The notes beneath the pieces were generated by a model that was not told the origin of the DNA, did no database searches, and saw only the letters and a program-made list of their open reading frames with translations. Made by a program: the position numbers and the translations under genes. DNA of 64,000 nucleotides from Leptospira vanthielii serovar Holland str. Waz Holland = ATCC 700522 (GTDB lineage Bacteria; Spirochaetota; Leptospiria; Leptospirales; Leptospiraceae), in NCBI RefSeq assembly GCF_000332455.1, contig NZ_AOGY02000028.1, positions 22,336-86,335 on the forward strand, given 5' to 3'. Positions 10,645 through 19,231 of the stretch are shown here, piece by piece (position 1 is the first letter of the stretch; each line of letters begins with the position of its first letter).

Positions 10645-12570
10645 ATGAGATCCCTCTCATTTATTTTCCCCATTTTGCTTACCGCGGTTTTTTCGCTTTC
10701 TTCGGAACCACTAAAAGTAAGTTCAGATTACCTAACGACCCTGTCGCAAGGCTGGACATTTACGTCCCAAGGCGAAACAAAACCAATCCAAGTCGGAAAA
10801 GGTCTCTCTTTGCAAGGAATGAACCCGCCAGTTCACGGGTCTTACAAAACCAATTTTTACTACGAACCAAACAACAAACCACTTGGTATCTACTTAGACC
10901 GGGTCCAAGAGGTCGACAAACTTTTTGTCAATGGTGTTTTGTTAGGAGAAACCGGTAGTGTCTCTGCGGATGGATTGTATTCTCCCAACTGGTATTACAA
11001 ACGTTTGTATTTTATACCTAGTTCTGTTCTTAAAGTAAACGAAGTCAACGAACTAGAACTAGAAATTCATTTTCGGAACAAAACCTTTCAAGGGGGACTA
11101 TTCCGAAAAATTCCCGTTATGGGAAACTACGAACAATTACAAGAATTCATTATCAAAGAAGATGGGAGAGATTTTTGTTTTATCATGTTGTTTTTTGGAA
11201 TTGGAGCTTACCAAATTTTCTCCATAGTATTAAAAAGACAGGTAAAAGCCAATTTTTACCTTTTATTGTCTACACTAATATTTGTTATGTGGAGACTTCC
11301 TTTATTAAACATTAGTTATACATATACAAATTTTTCTTTTTTCTTTTGGTTAAAGGTTTTTTTTACAGCTCAAACTTTACTTCCTGTTTCCATCTTTTTA
11401 TTTAGTTATTCTTTATTCCAAACCAAATTCCACCTAAAAGAAAGGTTGTTAGTGTTTTTCCTTCTCTGTCTGGCCTTTGTGCAAACTTGGGAAATCCAAA
11501 TTCCTACGAGGATTTTACTACTCCGAATTTGGGAATTTTCTTTGTTGTTAGTTGTCTTCTTTATCATCCGAGGGGTCATTCGAGCTGCGAAAGCAAAAAA
11601 AGCAGAAGCTTACTTTTTAGCTGTCGGATTTATTTCTATCTGTATTGGTGCCACTATTGATATCATCATCGATGTAACTTCAGGAAAAAATATCTATTTA
11701 ACACAATATGGTTTTTTAATTCTGATGATTCTTTCAGGAGTTGCCATCTCTTACCGACATGCAAAAAATGAAAAAGAACTTTCGATACTAACAAAGGATT
11801 TGGAGATTCGTGTCCGCGAAAGAACCATCGAACTTAGAGAAAAAAATCAGGATTTAGAACAAGACTTATTCTTTGCTTCTCAACTCCAAAGTTATCTTTT
11901 ACCGAAAGAACATCCCAATACAATCGGGATTCGAATCCATACCACCTACCTTCCTATGAAACAAGTGGGAGGGGATTTGTACGACTGGGTAGAACTTGAT
12001 GACCATCGCCTGCTTTTGTTAATTGCTGACGTAGCCGGACACGGTGTTCCCGCTGCCTTTGTATCTTCCATGGTAAAGGTACAATTTAGAGAATCAACAA
12101 AAAACATCAACTCACCCAAAGATGTTTTAGAGCACATGAACCAAGCCTTGACATCACTTGTCAGTAGATATTTTATTACGGCTTGTTGTGCACTCATTGA
12201 TACAAATGAAAAAACCATCACTTTCTCGTCGGCAGGACATCCCAATCCCCTCATTTACAATCGAGTCGCAGGAAAATTCGAATTTATGCATATAAGAGGG
12301 CCAATCATTGGATGGCGAGAGTCCTTTACTTATGGAGAATGGACTCATAAAATGGAAATCGGTGATCGGTATTTCTTTTTCACAGATGGAGTGACAGAAG
12401 CTCGTGCAGAAAATAAATTGTTTGGTGAAAGCAAAATACTTGATCTACTAGAGAGAGGAAAAGACAAGGATATAAAAACATTGTCTCAAGATATCATTGT
12501 TCAAATATCGAAATTTTCAGAAGAAGAACTCAAAGACGATGTCACTTTTTTCTTTATTGATGTAACATAA
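10645..12570 (+). CDS. 7TM sensor with SpoIIE-type PP2C phosphatase domain
   Basis: A 641-residue membrane signalling protein. A signal peptide is followed by an extracytoplasmic jelly-roll-like domain (about 25-170, with GIYLDRVQEVDKLFVNG typical of 7TMR-DISM extracellular domains). Seven or so transmembrane helices follow (about 175-370), then a coiled coil (ERTIELREKNQDLEQD) and a SpoIIE-class serine phosphatase (about 420-640). Metal-binding aspartates are seen in GGDLYD (Asp444), ADVAGHG, TDGVTE and LKDDVTF. I chose the ATG over the GTG one codon upstream; no strong Shine-Dalgarno is visible. It is 9 bases upstream of the LytTR regulator and probably co-transcribed with it. Its target would be a STAS-type or similar phosphoprotein, not identified here. 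Confidence 0.9.
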   Translation: MRSLSFIFPILLTAVFSLSSEPLKVSSDYLTTLSQGWTFTSQGETKPIQVGKGLSLQGMNPPVHGSYKTNFYYEPNNKPLGIYLDRVQEVDKLFVNGVLLGETGSVSADGLYSPNWYYKRLYFIPSSVLKVNEVNELELEIHFRNKTFQGGLFRKIPVMGNYEQLQEFIIKEDGRDFCFIMLFFGIGAYQIFSIVLKRQVKANFYLLLSTLIFVMWRLPLLNISYTYTNFSFFFWLKVFFTAQTLLPVSIFLFSYSLFQTKFHLKERLLVFFLLCLAFVQTWEIQIPTRILLLRIWEFSLLLVVFFIIRGVIRAAKAKKAEAYFLAVGFISICIGATIDIIIDVTSGKNIYLTQYGFLILMILSGVAISYRHAKNEKELSILTKDLEIRVRERTIELREKNQDLEQDLFFASQLQSYLLPKEHPNTIGIRIHTTYLPMKQVGGDLYDWVELDDHRLLLLIADVAGHGVPAAFVSSMVKVQFRESTKNINSPKDVLEHMNQALTSLVSRYFITACCALIDTNEKTITFSSAGHPNPLIYNRVAGKFEFMHIRGPIIGWRESFTYGEWTHKMEIGDRYFFFTDGVTEARAENKLFGESKILDLLERGKDKDIKTLSQDIIVQISKFSEEELKDDVTFFFIDVT

Positions 12571-12579
12571 ATTAAACCC

Positions 12580-13317
12580 ATGGACTCCTCCACCTATTCA
12601 GTTCTGATCATCGAAGATGAATATCCTGCAAGGATGCTCATGATGGATTACATTATGAACTGTTCCGAGTTAAAACTTGCAGGGATAGCGGAAAGCGGTG
12701 ACAAAGCACTGCACCTTCTCCAAGAAAAACAATTTGATTTAGTTTTTATGGACATCAACCTTCCTGCTGTCAATGGAATGGATATTTTAAGAAAAGAACA
12801 TAACAAATCCACTTTTTTTATAATCACCACTGCTTATAGCGAACATGCTGTCGAAGCCTTTGATTTAGATGCGACCGACTATTTACTTAAACCCTTTTCC
12901 TTTGAAAGATTTCGAAAGTCTGTTGATAAAGCCTTACGTTTTCTGCAGGAATCAAAACAAATCAAAAACTCTTCTAAGGAAAAGTTAACCAATCTCAAAA
13001 TCCAGTCAGATTCTGCTGTGTTTCTTTTGCCTTTTCAAGACATCCAATTCATTTCTGCAAATAACAAAAGTTGCGTGATCCATACATCACAAAAGGACTA
13101 CGAAACTGCAAAATTACTTAAGGAAATTGAAGAAAAGTTACCATCCACACAATTCATTCGAATCCATAAAGGTTTTTTAGTTAATTTGGATTATGTGACA
13201 AGTCTTCGTTATGACAAGGGTGGATCCTATACCATCCAACTAAAAAACGAGGATGAAACCACCCTCCCTGTTGGCCGTTCTTTTGCTCAAAATCTAAAAG
13301 AAGCACTTAAATTGTAA
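12580..13317 (+). CDS. LytTR-family response regulator
   Basis: A 245-residue DNA-binding regulator of the LytT/AlgR type. The receiver domain covers about 1-125, with acceptor Asp58 in FMDINLP, the acidic EDE pocket near residues 11-13 and Lys in LLKPFSF. A LytTR DNA-binding domain covers about 145-243 (FIRIHKGFLVNLDYV, LPVGRSF). The natural partner is the LytS-type kinase at 19232-21148, separated from it by the TonB operon; this gene immediately precedes that operon. The intergenic sequence after it contains several GTT-centred repeats that might be its targets. Confidence 0.93.
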   Translation: MDSSTYSVLIIEDEYPARMLMMDYIMNCSELKLAGIAESGDKALHLLQEKQFDLVFMDINLPAVNGMDILRKEHNKSTFFIITTAYSEHAVEAFDLDATDYLLKPFSFERFRKSVDKALRFLQESKQIKNSSKEKLTNLKIQSDSAVFLLPFQDIQFISANNKSCVIHTSQKDYETAKLLKEIEEKLPSTQFIRIHKGFLVNLDYVTSLRYDKGGSYTIQLKNEDETTLPVGRSFAQNLKEALKL

Positions 13318-13335
13318 TTAATTCAGATTTCACTC

Positions 13336-13384
13336 CGGAATATGTAGCGTTCATTCCGAGTTAAGTAGTTAATCATCGTTAGTA
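13336..13384. promoter_or_regulatory. Repeats upstream of the TonB-island operon, candidate LytTR target
   Basis: The 126 bases between the LytTR gene and the first lipoprotein hold an inverted repeat CGGAAT (13336-13341) / ATTCCG (13353-13358). They also hold four GTT-centred units at 13349, 13360, 13368 and 13378. LytTR proteins usually bind pairs of direct repeats about one helical turn apart, and the 10-11 base spacings fit loosely. This is the natural place for the operon promoter. The repeats are seen; regulator assignment is a guess. Confidence 0.3.
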
Positions 13385-13443
13385 TAATTATTCCGTTGAC
13401 CAAACCCATAAAAATGGGATTTGGACACAGACGGAGTCTTTTT

Positions 13444-13815
13444 ATGAAACATTTTTTTGCCACTATCAGTATCTTTCTTTTGTTTTTAGGTTTAGTCAAT
13501 TGTGCCTCTTCTTCCGTTGGAATCGCTACAAGCAACAAACCGATCCCAAACACACCTTACGAAACAGTGAAAACTGTAGAGAAAACCTTTACATGGTATG
13601 CGCTAGACTTTATCATCTTTGGTCTGCCATTCACAGAGCCACCTATTACTGATTTATACGAAAGAGTTATGGAAGAGGATGCTGGAGACGCACTCGTTAA
13701 CATTCGTTACTGGAACGACAAATCTATTTTTGGTCCATTAACACGTTATCGATTCACTATCAAAGGTGACTTAGTTCGTTTTCCATCACAATCAACGATT
13801 AAAAGCAAAAAATAG
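13444..13815 (+). CDS. Small lipoprotein of the TonB island
   Basis: A 123-residue lipoprotein. I chose the ATG at 13444 because GGAG lies at good distance and the protein then begins with a clean signal (MKHFFATISIFLLFLGLVNC, lipidated Cys20); a longer frame from 13396 would bury the signal. The mature part is short and beta-rich, with ALVNIRYWND near the end. Family not recognised. The next lipoprotein has a similar size and a similar LINIKI stretch, so the two may be distant paralogues. It is probably the first gene of the operon leading into the TonB receptor. Confidence 0.75.
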   Translation: MKHFFATISIFLLFLGLVNCASSSVGIATSNKPIPNTPYETVKTVEKTFTWYALDFIIFGLPFTEPPITDLYERVMEEDAGDALVNIRYWNDKSIFGPLTRYRFTIKGDLVRFPSQSTIKSKK

Positions 13816-13823
13816 TATCAAGA

Positions 13824-14222
13824 ATGAAAACCTCTATTCTCAAATTCTTTATAAGTTTCATGTCGGCCTTAATCATGGCGGTGGGCTGTATCGGATCCCA
13901 TGTCCCTAAAGAAATTCATTTATTTGATTCGGCGACAGTTGTCCGTTCCACAGAATATAAAATTCTCGGCAAAGGTAAAGGACAAGACTCTGCTTTCTAT
14001 TTACTCGGAATGTTTCCCGTCACAAAAGCACCTAATGTAGAATTGGCGATGAGTCAAATTTTAGAGAAATATCCCACTGGAAAAACTTTAATCAATATAA
14101 AAATCCAGAGAGAAGATAAAGCTTATTTTCCGCTTGGACTAGTAACCGTGGTAAACGTAACTGCGGATGTAGTTGGCCAACCAGAAGAGACGGAAACACC
14201 TGGAACCAAAGGTACGAAATGA
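13824..14222 (+). CDS. Small lipoprotein of the TonB island
   Basis: A 132-residue lipoprotein, signal ending in AVGC with lipidated Cys22. The C-terminal tail is rich in Pro, Glu and Thr (PEETETPGTK). The middle has LGMFPVTKAPNVELAMSQIL, a pattern seen in small spirochaetal lipoproteins that share a TRL-like fold; that link is tentative. It starts 8 bases after the previous gene, and its stop overlaps the next start by 4 bases (ATGA), so translation is probably coupled. Confidence 0.75.
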   Translation: MKTSILKFFISFMSALIMAVGCIGSHVPKEIHLFDSATVVRSTEYKILGKGKGQDSAFYLLGMFPVTKAPNVELAMSQILEKYPTGKTLINIKIQREDKAYFPLGLVTVVNVTADVVGQPEETETPGTKGTK

Positions 14223-14560
14223 AACGCTTAACAGGTATCAGTTTATTCTTCATCGCACTTACTATCAATTGTGGACCAGGTATTGATCGAATAGATACGA
14301 ACGATGCACAAAGCCAAGTGTATGCTGCTGCGAAATTTGCTTCCGAAAAATGTGGGAATCCCATTCCCAATCCACCTTTGTTAGTCCTGAATAAACCAAT
14401 CCAAAGAAATTTGGATTTGTGTACGATTGCGATTACACGTACAGAATGTCCTTTTCTTGGATATCCTTTACCCTGTACGCTCATTTATCTCGAACAAGAA
14501 ACGGGAGATATCCCTTGGTATTTAAACTTCAATGAAATCAGCAAAACTCAAATTAAATAA
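14219..14560 (+). CDS. Small cysteine-containing lipoprotein of the TonB island
   Basis: A 113-residue lipoprotein; the signal ends in TINC with lipidated Cys18. Four further cysteines in the mature part (KCGNP, DLCTI, ECPF, LPCTL) suggest two disulphides outside the cytoplasm. Family not recognised. It overlaps the previous gene by 4 bases and the receptor gene downstream by 29 bases, which ties it closely to the TonB receptor. It may be a surface or periplasmic partner of that receptor. Confidence 0.75.
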   Translation: MKRLTGISLFFIALTINCGPGIDRIDTNDAQSQVYAAAKFASEKCGNPIPNPPLLVLNKPIQRNLDLCTIAITRTECPFLGYPLPCTLIYLEQETGDIPWYLNFNEISKTQIK

Positions 14561-17048
14561 CCGTATCTTATTTGGGATTTTTCTTTTTTGTTTTGGATCC
14601 CCACTCTTTGCAGTGAGTATCCGAGCTAAATTGATCAATCCGAAAAAGGAAATTGCAGAAAAGAACTTATCGGTTCTAATTTTTGAAACGAAAAAATTTG
14701 CTCAAACTGATGCAGAAGGAAATGTTACATTAGATTTTCCATCTGCAGGTGACTACACCTTGCGTTTGTTACGTGACACTGGGATACAAGAAATAAAAAT
14801 CTCTGTGGGATCCGAAGATGAATCGAGAACCATCTACACCGAAAAGAAAACAAGTGCTCCAAAAACAGGAATCGTAGTTGAAGGAGAACGAGAAAAAACT
14901 GTGTCCTCTCGTACCAAGGTTCGTTATGAAGAAATCAAACGGATGCCAGGAACTTTTGGGGAAGCTCTTCGTGCTTTAGAAACCCTTCCTGGTGTCATTC
15001 CCAATATAGGTTTTGGTGGTGGTGCTAATGGTATCATCGTTCGTGGTGCCAACCCCAATGCCAATACATATCTTTATGATGACCTTCCAATTTTGTATCC
15101 CTTCCATTTAGATGGCCTAACATCTGTGATCCATAACGATTTAATCAAATCTATCGACTTATATTCAGGTGCTTATCCAGCAAACTTTAATAATGCGACA
15201 GGTGGTATCATTGAAATTGAAACTGTTGACTCTGTTCAAAAAACGAAAGGTGCTTTTCAAGTTTCTTTATGGAATACAACTGCGTATGCGGCGACACCCA
15301 CTTCAGGTGGTAAAGGATATCTTGCAATTGCTGGCAAACTTGGATATTTGGATAAAACATTAGGTGCGACTGGACTTCTACCGGAAGGGATTCGTCTTCC
15401 GCGTTATAACGACTCTCAAATCAAATACGTTCATAACTTTACACCGGAACACCAAATCTCTTTTTATAACCTAACTGCGCAAGACAACTTTGCCATTGAT
15501 GTGCCGAACAAACCAGCCAATGACCCAACATCTTCGGCACTGGCCCTTCTAAGTGGAGCAAAAGCAAGTTTTGGTCAAAGTTTTCGTACTACAGCCCTTC
15601 GCTATACTTGGATTCCAGGTGATAAGTTTCAAAATCGTATAACATTAATTAACTTTGACCCAATTGGTGAATACAATGTTGGTTTTGGATCCATCCAAGG
15701 AAAACAATACCAAAGGGGCAGTTACGTTGGTGTACGTCAAGATGCGTATTGGACAGCTGCAAGGTTTTTAAAAGTTGATTTTGGAACTGAAGTTAGAAAA
15801 TTTTCTTTTAGAGATTATGGAACTGAAGTGGCATTACGTGATCCAACCAATCCATCACCTAACCCATACAACTCGGCAAGTCCAGATTTTGTTGGCAGAC
15901 CTATTAGTATCCAAGGAAATTCTCCTTACTACAATGCATATACGACACTTCACTTTAAGTTCGGAAACTTTCTTTTTGAACCGGGTGCTCGTTATGATTA
16001 TATTCAAGTCACAGGTAATGGTGCCTTAACACCAAGGGCTACTGCATCCTACACATTCCCTGAAGTTGGGAAGGGAATGACTGTTTATGGAAGTGGCGGA
16101 GATGTTTCTAGATTTCCACTTACTACGAACTTCAATTCAGAAACAGGAAACCCTGATTTACGATTCGAAAGAGCAAGAAAAGTCAGTGCTGGTATCGATC
16201 AAAAAATTGATCAAGTTTGGCAAGTAAAAGTGGAAATGTTTAAAAATCAGTTCACTGATACCATCATTGATGATCCTTATGTATCATCTCCTGTTGGCTT
16301 AAATCCAGACAAAGGTCAATGGTTAACACAACCTATCGTCGCCAATCGACCGTTAAACTATTCAAATCGTGCTACTGGATGGTCGCATGGATATGAACTT
16401 CTAATTCGTAAAAATGCACGTCCTGGAACGAGGGATTGGTTTGGTTGGATTTCCTATACCTGGTCACAGTCTTTTCAAAACACAAATTTATACCAAATAT
16501 ACGAGGGAGATAATTCTCAAATTGGTGGAATAGAAAGAAAAATCCTAGCAGCATATTTTCCAAATTCAAAAGAACAACTAGCACCATGGGACAGAACCCA
16601 TGTCGCAAACTTTATTTATGGTTGGAGAATGAGTGAAGGTTTTCAAATCGGTGGTCGTTGGAGTTATTTAACATCAGTACCATCACGCCCAGTTGTTGGT
16701 GATGACGGCGGTAAATTTTCAAATCCACTCAATGGCCTCACCTACTGGAACCCACAGTATTCGAATAATCCTTACACATCCGAATATGGTTACGTGAAAC
16801 GCGGAACCGATTTTCACAGATTTGACATTCGTTTCGATATTTTTGAAAATTATTCTTGGGGATATATGAACTGGTATTTAGAAATCGTAAACGTTTATAT
16901 GAGAAAAAATAAAAACGGATATGACTTTGATAATTCAAGACCATTTTCAGCAACAAACCCAAAACAAAACGATACTTTTGGAACCTTAGAACTGCCAGGT
17001 GGAACAGTAATTCCATTCTTCAATATTGGTATGGAGGTACATTTCTAA
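14532..17048 (+). CDS. TonB-dependent outer-membrane receptor with N-terminal carboxypeptidase-regulatory-like domain
   Basis: An 838-residue outer-membrane transporter. The signal peptide is followed by a carboxypeptidase-regulatory-like beta domain (about 30-95) instead of an N-terminal signalling domain. The plug covers about 110-235 (RMPGTFGEALRALETLPGV, IIVRGANPNANTYLYDD, GGIIEIETVDS). The rest is a 22-strand-type barrel ending in a C-terminal Phe, the usual outer-membrane insertion signal. The substrate cannot be read from sequence. Being coupled to its own ExbB, ExbD, TonB and four lipoproteins suggests a dedicated uptake system. Its stop overlaps the next start by one base. Confidence 0.93.
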   Translation: MKSAKLKLNNRILFGIFLFCFGSPLFAVSIRAKLINPKKEIAEKNLSVLIFETKKFAQTDAEGNVTLDFPSAGDYTLRLLRDTGIQEIKISVGSEDESRTIYTEKKTSAPKTGIVVEGEREKTVSSRTKVRYEEIKRMPGTFGEALRALETLPGVIPNIGFGGGANGIIVRGANPNANTYLYDDLPILYPFHLDGLTSVIHNDLIKSIDLYSGAYPANFNNATGGIIEIETVDSVQKTKGAFQVSLWNTTAYAATPTSGGKGYLAIAGKLGYLDKTLGATGLLPEGIRLPRYNDSQIKYVHNFTPEHQISFYNLTAQDNFAIDVPNKPANDPTSSALALLSGAKASFGQSFRTTALRYTWIPGDKFQNRITLINFDPIGEYNVGFGSIQGKQYQRGSYVGVRQDAYWTAARFLKVDFGTEVRKFSFRDYGTEVALRDPTNPSPNPYNSASPDFVGRPISIQGNSPYYNAYTTLHFKFGNFLFEPGARYDYIQVTGNGALTPRATASYTFPEVGKGMTVYGSGGDVSRFPLTTNFNSETGNPDLRFERARKVSAGIDQKIDQVWQVKVEMFKNQFTDTIIDDPYVSSPVGLNPDKGQWLTQPIVANRPLNYSNRATGWSHGYELLIRKNARPGTRDWFGWISYTWSQSFQNTNLYQIYEGDNSQIGGIERKILAAYFPNSKEQLAPWDRTHVANFIYGWRMSEGFQIGGRWSYLTSVPSRPVVGDDGGKFSNPLNGLTYWNPQYSNNPYTSEYGYVKRGTDFHRFDIRFDIFENYSWGYMNWYLEIVNVYMRKNKNGYDFDNSRPFSATNPKQNDTFGTLELPGGTVIPFFNIGMEVHF

Positions 17049-17551
17049 TGAAGTATTGGATCTTTCTTCTTTGTGTTACAGTGACCTTCTCTTGTGCTGA
17101 ATCTAAAAAATTTGAAGATTCCTATAAAGAGACAATTTTACTACAATATCTTCTCACGCAGAATGCTCCACAAGAGACATGTGAGTCAATGATTACAAAT
17201 AAAGATTTATGTTTCAAAGCTTATGCTCAATCGGTCGGGGTAACTTTTACAGAAACTACATCAAATGTAAAAACACTGACTTGCCAAGGATTGATTTCAA
17301 ATTCTGCTTATAAAGATATGTCGGGTATTGCACAAACATGTGCATTCAATTGTCAAGTAACTGACTGGAAATCAAAAACCAATTCTGGAATTTGTTCTCA
17401 ATCGACAATCTCTGCACTGATAGAATCTAGTCTAACTTCTAGTACTGCAATTTCATGTTTGCGATCTTGTTTTGCATCGACTAACAATCAAATAAGTACA
17501 GATCAGATTCCATTATATTTATTATTTAATAACATTCAAAAGGGAGAATAG
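17048..17551 (+). CDS. Cysteine-rich lipoprotein between TonB receptor and exbB
   Basis: A 167-residue lipoprotein (signal ending FSC, lipidated Cys16). About ten other cysteines include CESM, LCFKA, LTCQG, QTCAFNCQV, GICSQ and SCLRSCF. The dense disulphide pattern points to a small secreted domain. No known family recognised. It is fused to the receptor by a TAATG overlap and followed within one base by exbB, so it is almost certainly part of the same transport system, perhaps a substrate-capturing or assembly lipoprotein. Confidence 0.75.
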   Translation: MKYWIFLLCVTVTFSCAESKKFEDSYKETILLQYLLTQNAPQETCESMITNKDLCFKAYAQSVGVTFTETTSNVKTLTCQGLISNSAYKDMSGIAQTCAFNCQVTDWKSKTNSGICSQSTISALIESSLTSSTAISCLRSCFASTNNQISTDQIPLYLLFNNIQKGE

Positions 17552-17552
17552 T

Positions 17553-18167
17553 ATGCAAGAGTATGTAGAAATAGGCGAAGAATTAATCTTTATTGCGATG
17601 GCATTTGCAAGTGTGATCGCATTGGCAGTTTTTGCGGAAAGGTTAATTTATTATAGAAAAACATTAGGTAAAAAAAACGAAGATTACTTAAGCGAAATTA
17701 GAACTTCCTTACAAGAAGAACCTGAAATCCATTGGAAAACAGATGCAGGTGAAGAATCCATTTATACTAGATTTGTGCAATTTGCTCTTAAACAATTAAA
17801 ATTAGGAAGAAAAGGATTAGATGAAAGTTTAGATGGCCAAATTCTATCAGAAAAATTGGAACTAGAAAAACGTTTACCTATCTTAAATACATTGGGTAAT
17901 AATGCCCCGTTTATTGGGCTACTAGGAACAGTTCTCGGAGTCATCAAAGCATTTTATGGTTTAGGGACATTGGGAAGTTCGGGTGCCGAAGTAGTCATGC
18001 GGTCCATCTCAACAGCTCTTCTTGCGACGGCAGCAGGTCTTGCAGTTGCCATTCCTGTGGTTATGGCAAACAATTATTTTTCTAGAAAATCTAAAGTCAT
18101 TTTACAGAATATGGAAATCCTCAAAAAAGAACTACTCTCTTATCAAATGAATAAGACAAAGGTATAA
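17553..18167 (+). CDS. exbB: ExbB/TolQ/MotA-family proton channel protein
   Basis: A 204-residue inner-membrane protein that with ExbD converts proton flow into motion of TonB. Three transmembrane segments lie near 12-30, 115-140 and 155-175. The MotA/TolQ/ExbB core is clear: LPILNTLGNNAPFIGLLGTV and IKAFYGL, then SISTALLATAAGLAVAIPVV. GGGAG precedes the ATG. It lies 2 bases upstream of exbD. Confidence 0.93.
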   Translation: MQEYVEIGEELIFIAMAFASVIALAVFAERLIYYRKTLGKKNEDYLSEIRTSLQEEPEIHWKTDAGEESIYTRFVQFALKQLKLGRKGLDESLDGQILSEKLELEKRLPILNTLGNNAPFIGLLGTVLGVIKAFYGLGTLGSSGAEVVMRSISTALLATAAGLAVAIPVVMANNYFSRKSKVILQNMEILKKELLSYQMNKTKV

Positions 18168-18169
18168 TT

Positions 18170-18571
18170 ATGGCTGGAGCATCAGGTTCTCAAGACGAAG
18201 AAATTGGAAGTATCAATATCACTCCCATGGTGGATGTGATTTTAGTTCTTCTAGTAATTTTTATGGTAACAGCAAACTTTCTCAAAAAAGAAAGTTTGAA
18301 TATCAATTTACCAAAAGTTCAGGCTGCTGATCCGAACGTTGCGGAATCAGTGCAAGTAGCAATCACCAAAACAGGTGCCATTCTTTTGGAAGGGAAAGAT
18401 ACAGACGTTTCTGGTTTAGTGCGAAATCTCGAAAGAGAAGCAAAAATTAGACCTAATATGCGTTTAACGTTATCTGCAGACGAAAGTCTTCCTTATGGAA
18501 AAATTACGGAGCTGATGGGGATCATCCGAAAAGCGGGTGTCACTAAAATTGCCCTCAGTGTAAAAAAATGA
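18170..18571 (+). CDS. exbD: ExbD/TolR-family biopolymer transport protein
   Basis: A 133-residue protein with one transmembrane helix (about 21-40). The motif NITPMVDVILVLLVIFMV carries the conserved proton-carrying Asp22. The periplasmic domain shows the usual ExbD alpha/beta pattern (LTLSADESLPYGKITELMG). It partners the ExbB encoded immediately upstream and overlaps the tonB start by 4 bases. Confidence 0.94.
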   Translation: MAGASGSQDEEIGSINITPMVDVILVLLVIFMVTANFLKKESLNINLPKVQAADPNVAESVQVAITKTGAILLEGKDTDVSGLVRNLEREAKIRPNMRLTLSADESLPYGKITELMGIIRKAGVTKIALSVKK

Positions 18572-19221
18572 ATCGTTTTGCGGAATTATTGGAATCATTC
18601 AAAAAATCGATCAAACAGAACAAAGAACGTTTGTTCCACATTTGTTTAATTGGAAGTTTGTTTGTCCATACCGCAACTTACGCTGGTTATAAGATTAGCC
18701 AATTACGCGGTGATGAAGTGATCGAAGAATCAAACTTCGAAGATGTGGATGTCAGTTTTGAAGAAATTCCTCCCGAACTCATTGGTGGTACTTCTTCTCC
18801 GGCACCAATAGAAAAACAAGAATGGGTGGAAGGAAGTAACAAAGACAAAGCCGATGAACCTGACAACTCAGACATCAATCCGAACCAACTTTCAGGTAAT
18901 GGAACGGACAAAGATGGATATCTTTTCTCTTTTAACGGAGACAAAATGCCAACTGCCATCATTGACTTTGATTTGAAAGAATACTTTCCTCCGCAAGCAA
19001 AGGCTGCCAATATTGTGGAAAAACAAGTTGTACTGCTTGTACAAGTGAATGAAGATGGGAGTTTACAATCAGCAAAAATTGTTTCTGGCAGAGCTGGATA
19101 CGGGTTTGAAGAAGCTGCAATGAAACTCATCAAACGAGTCCGCTTTAGTCCAGGTTATGTGCAGGGACACCCGAAAAAAATGGCACATCGATTACCTATT
19201 TTGTTTTCACTCGAAGATTAA
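18568..19221 (+). CDS. tonB: TonB-like energy transducer
   Basis: A 217-residue TonB protein. A cytoplasmic stretch precedes one transmembrane helix (about 22-42). The linker is acidic and poor in proline (about 50-110), unlike the Pro/Lys-rich linker of E. coli TonB. The C-terminal TonB domain covers about 140-217 (VVLLVQVNEDGSLQSAKIV, AAMKLIKRVRFSPG). It belongs to the exbB-exbD-tonB set and probably energises the receptor of this operon. The short linker may limit reach to one receptor type; that is inference. Confidence 0.9.
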   Translation: MNRFAELLESFKKSIKQNKERLFHICLIGSLFVHTATYAGYKISQLRGDEVIEESNFEDVDVSFEEIPPELIGGTSSPAPIEKQEWVEGSNKDKADEPDNSDINPNQLSGNGTDKDGYLFSFNGDKMPTAIIDFDLKEYFPPQAKAANIVEKQVVLLVQVNEDGSLQSAKIVSGRAGYGFEEAAMKLIKRVRFSPGYVQGHPKKMAHRLPILFSLED

Positions 19222-19231
19222 CATAAATTCA

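Noticed and set aside
13323..13553. 76-residue minus-strand frame upstream of the TonB island
   Set aside because: Covers the probable promoter and the signal peptide of the real lipoprotein on the other strand; no ribosome site.
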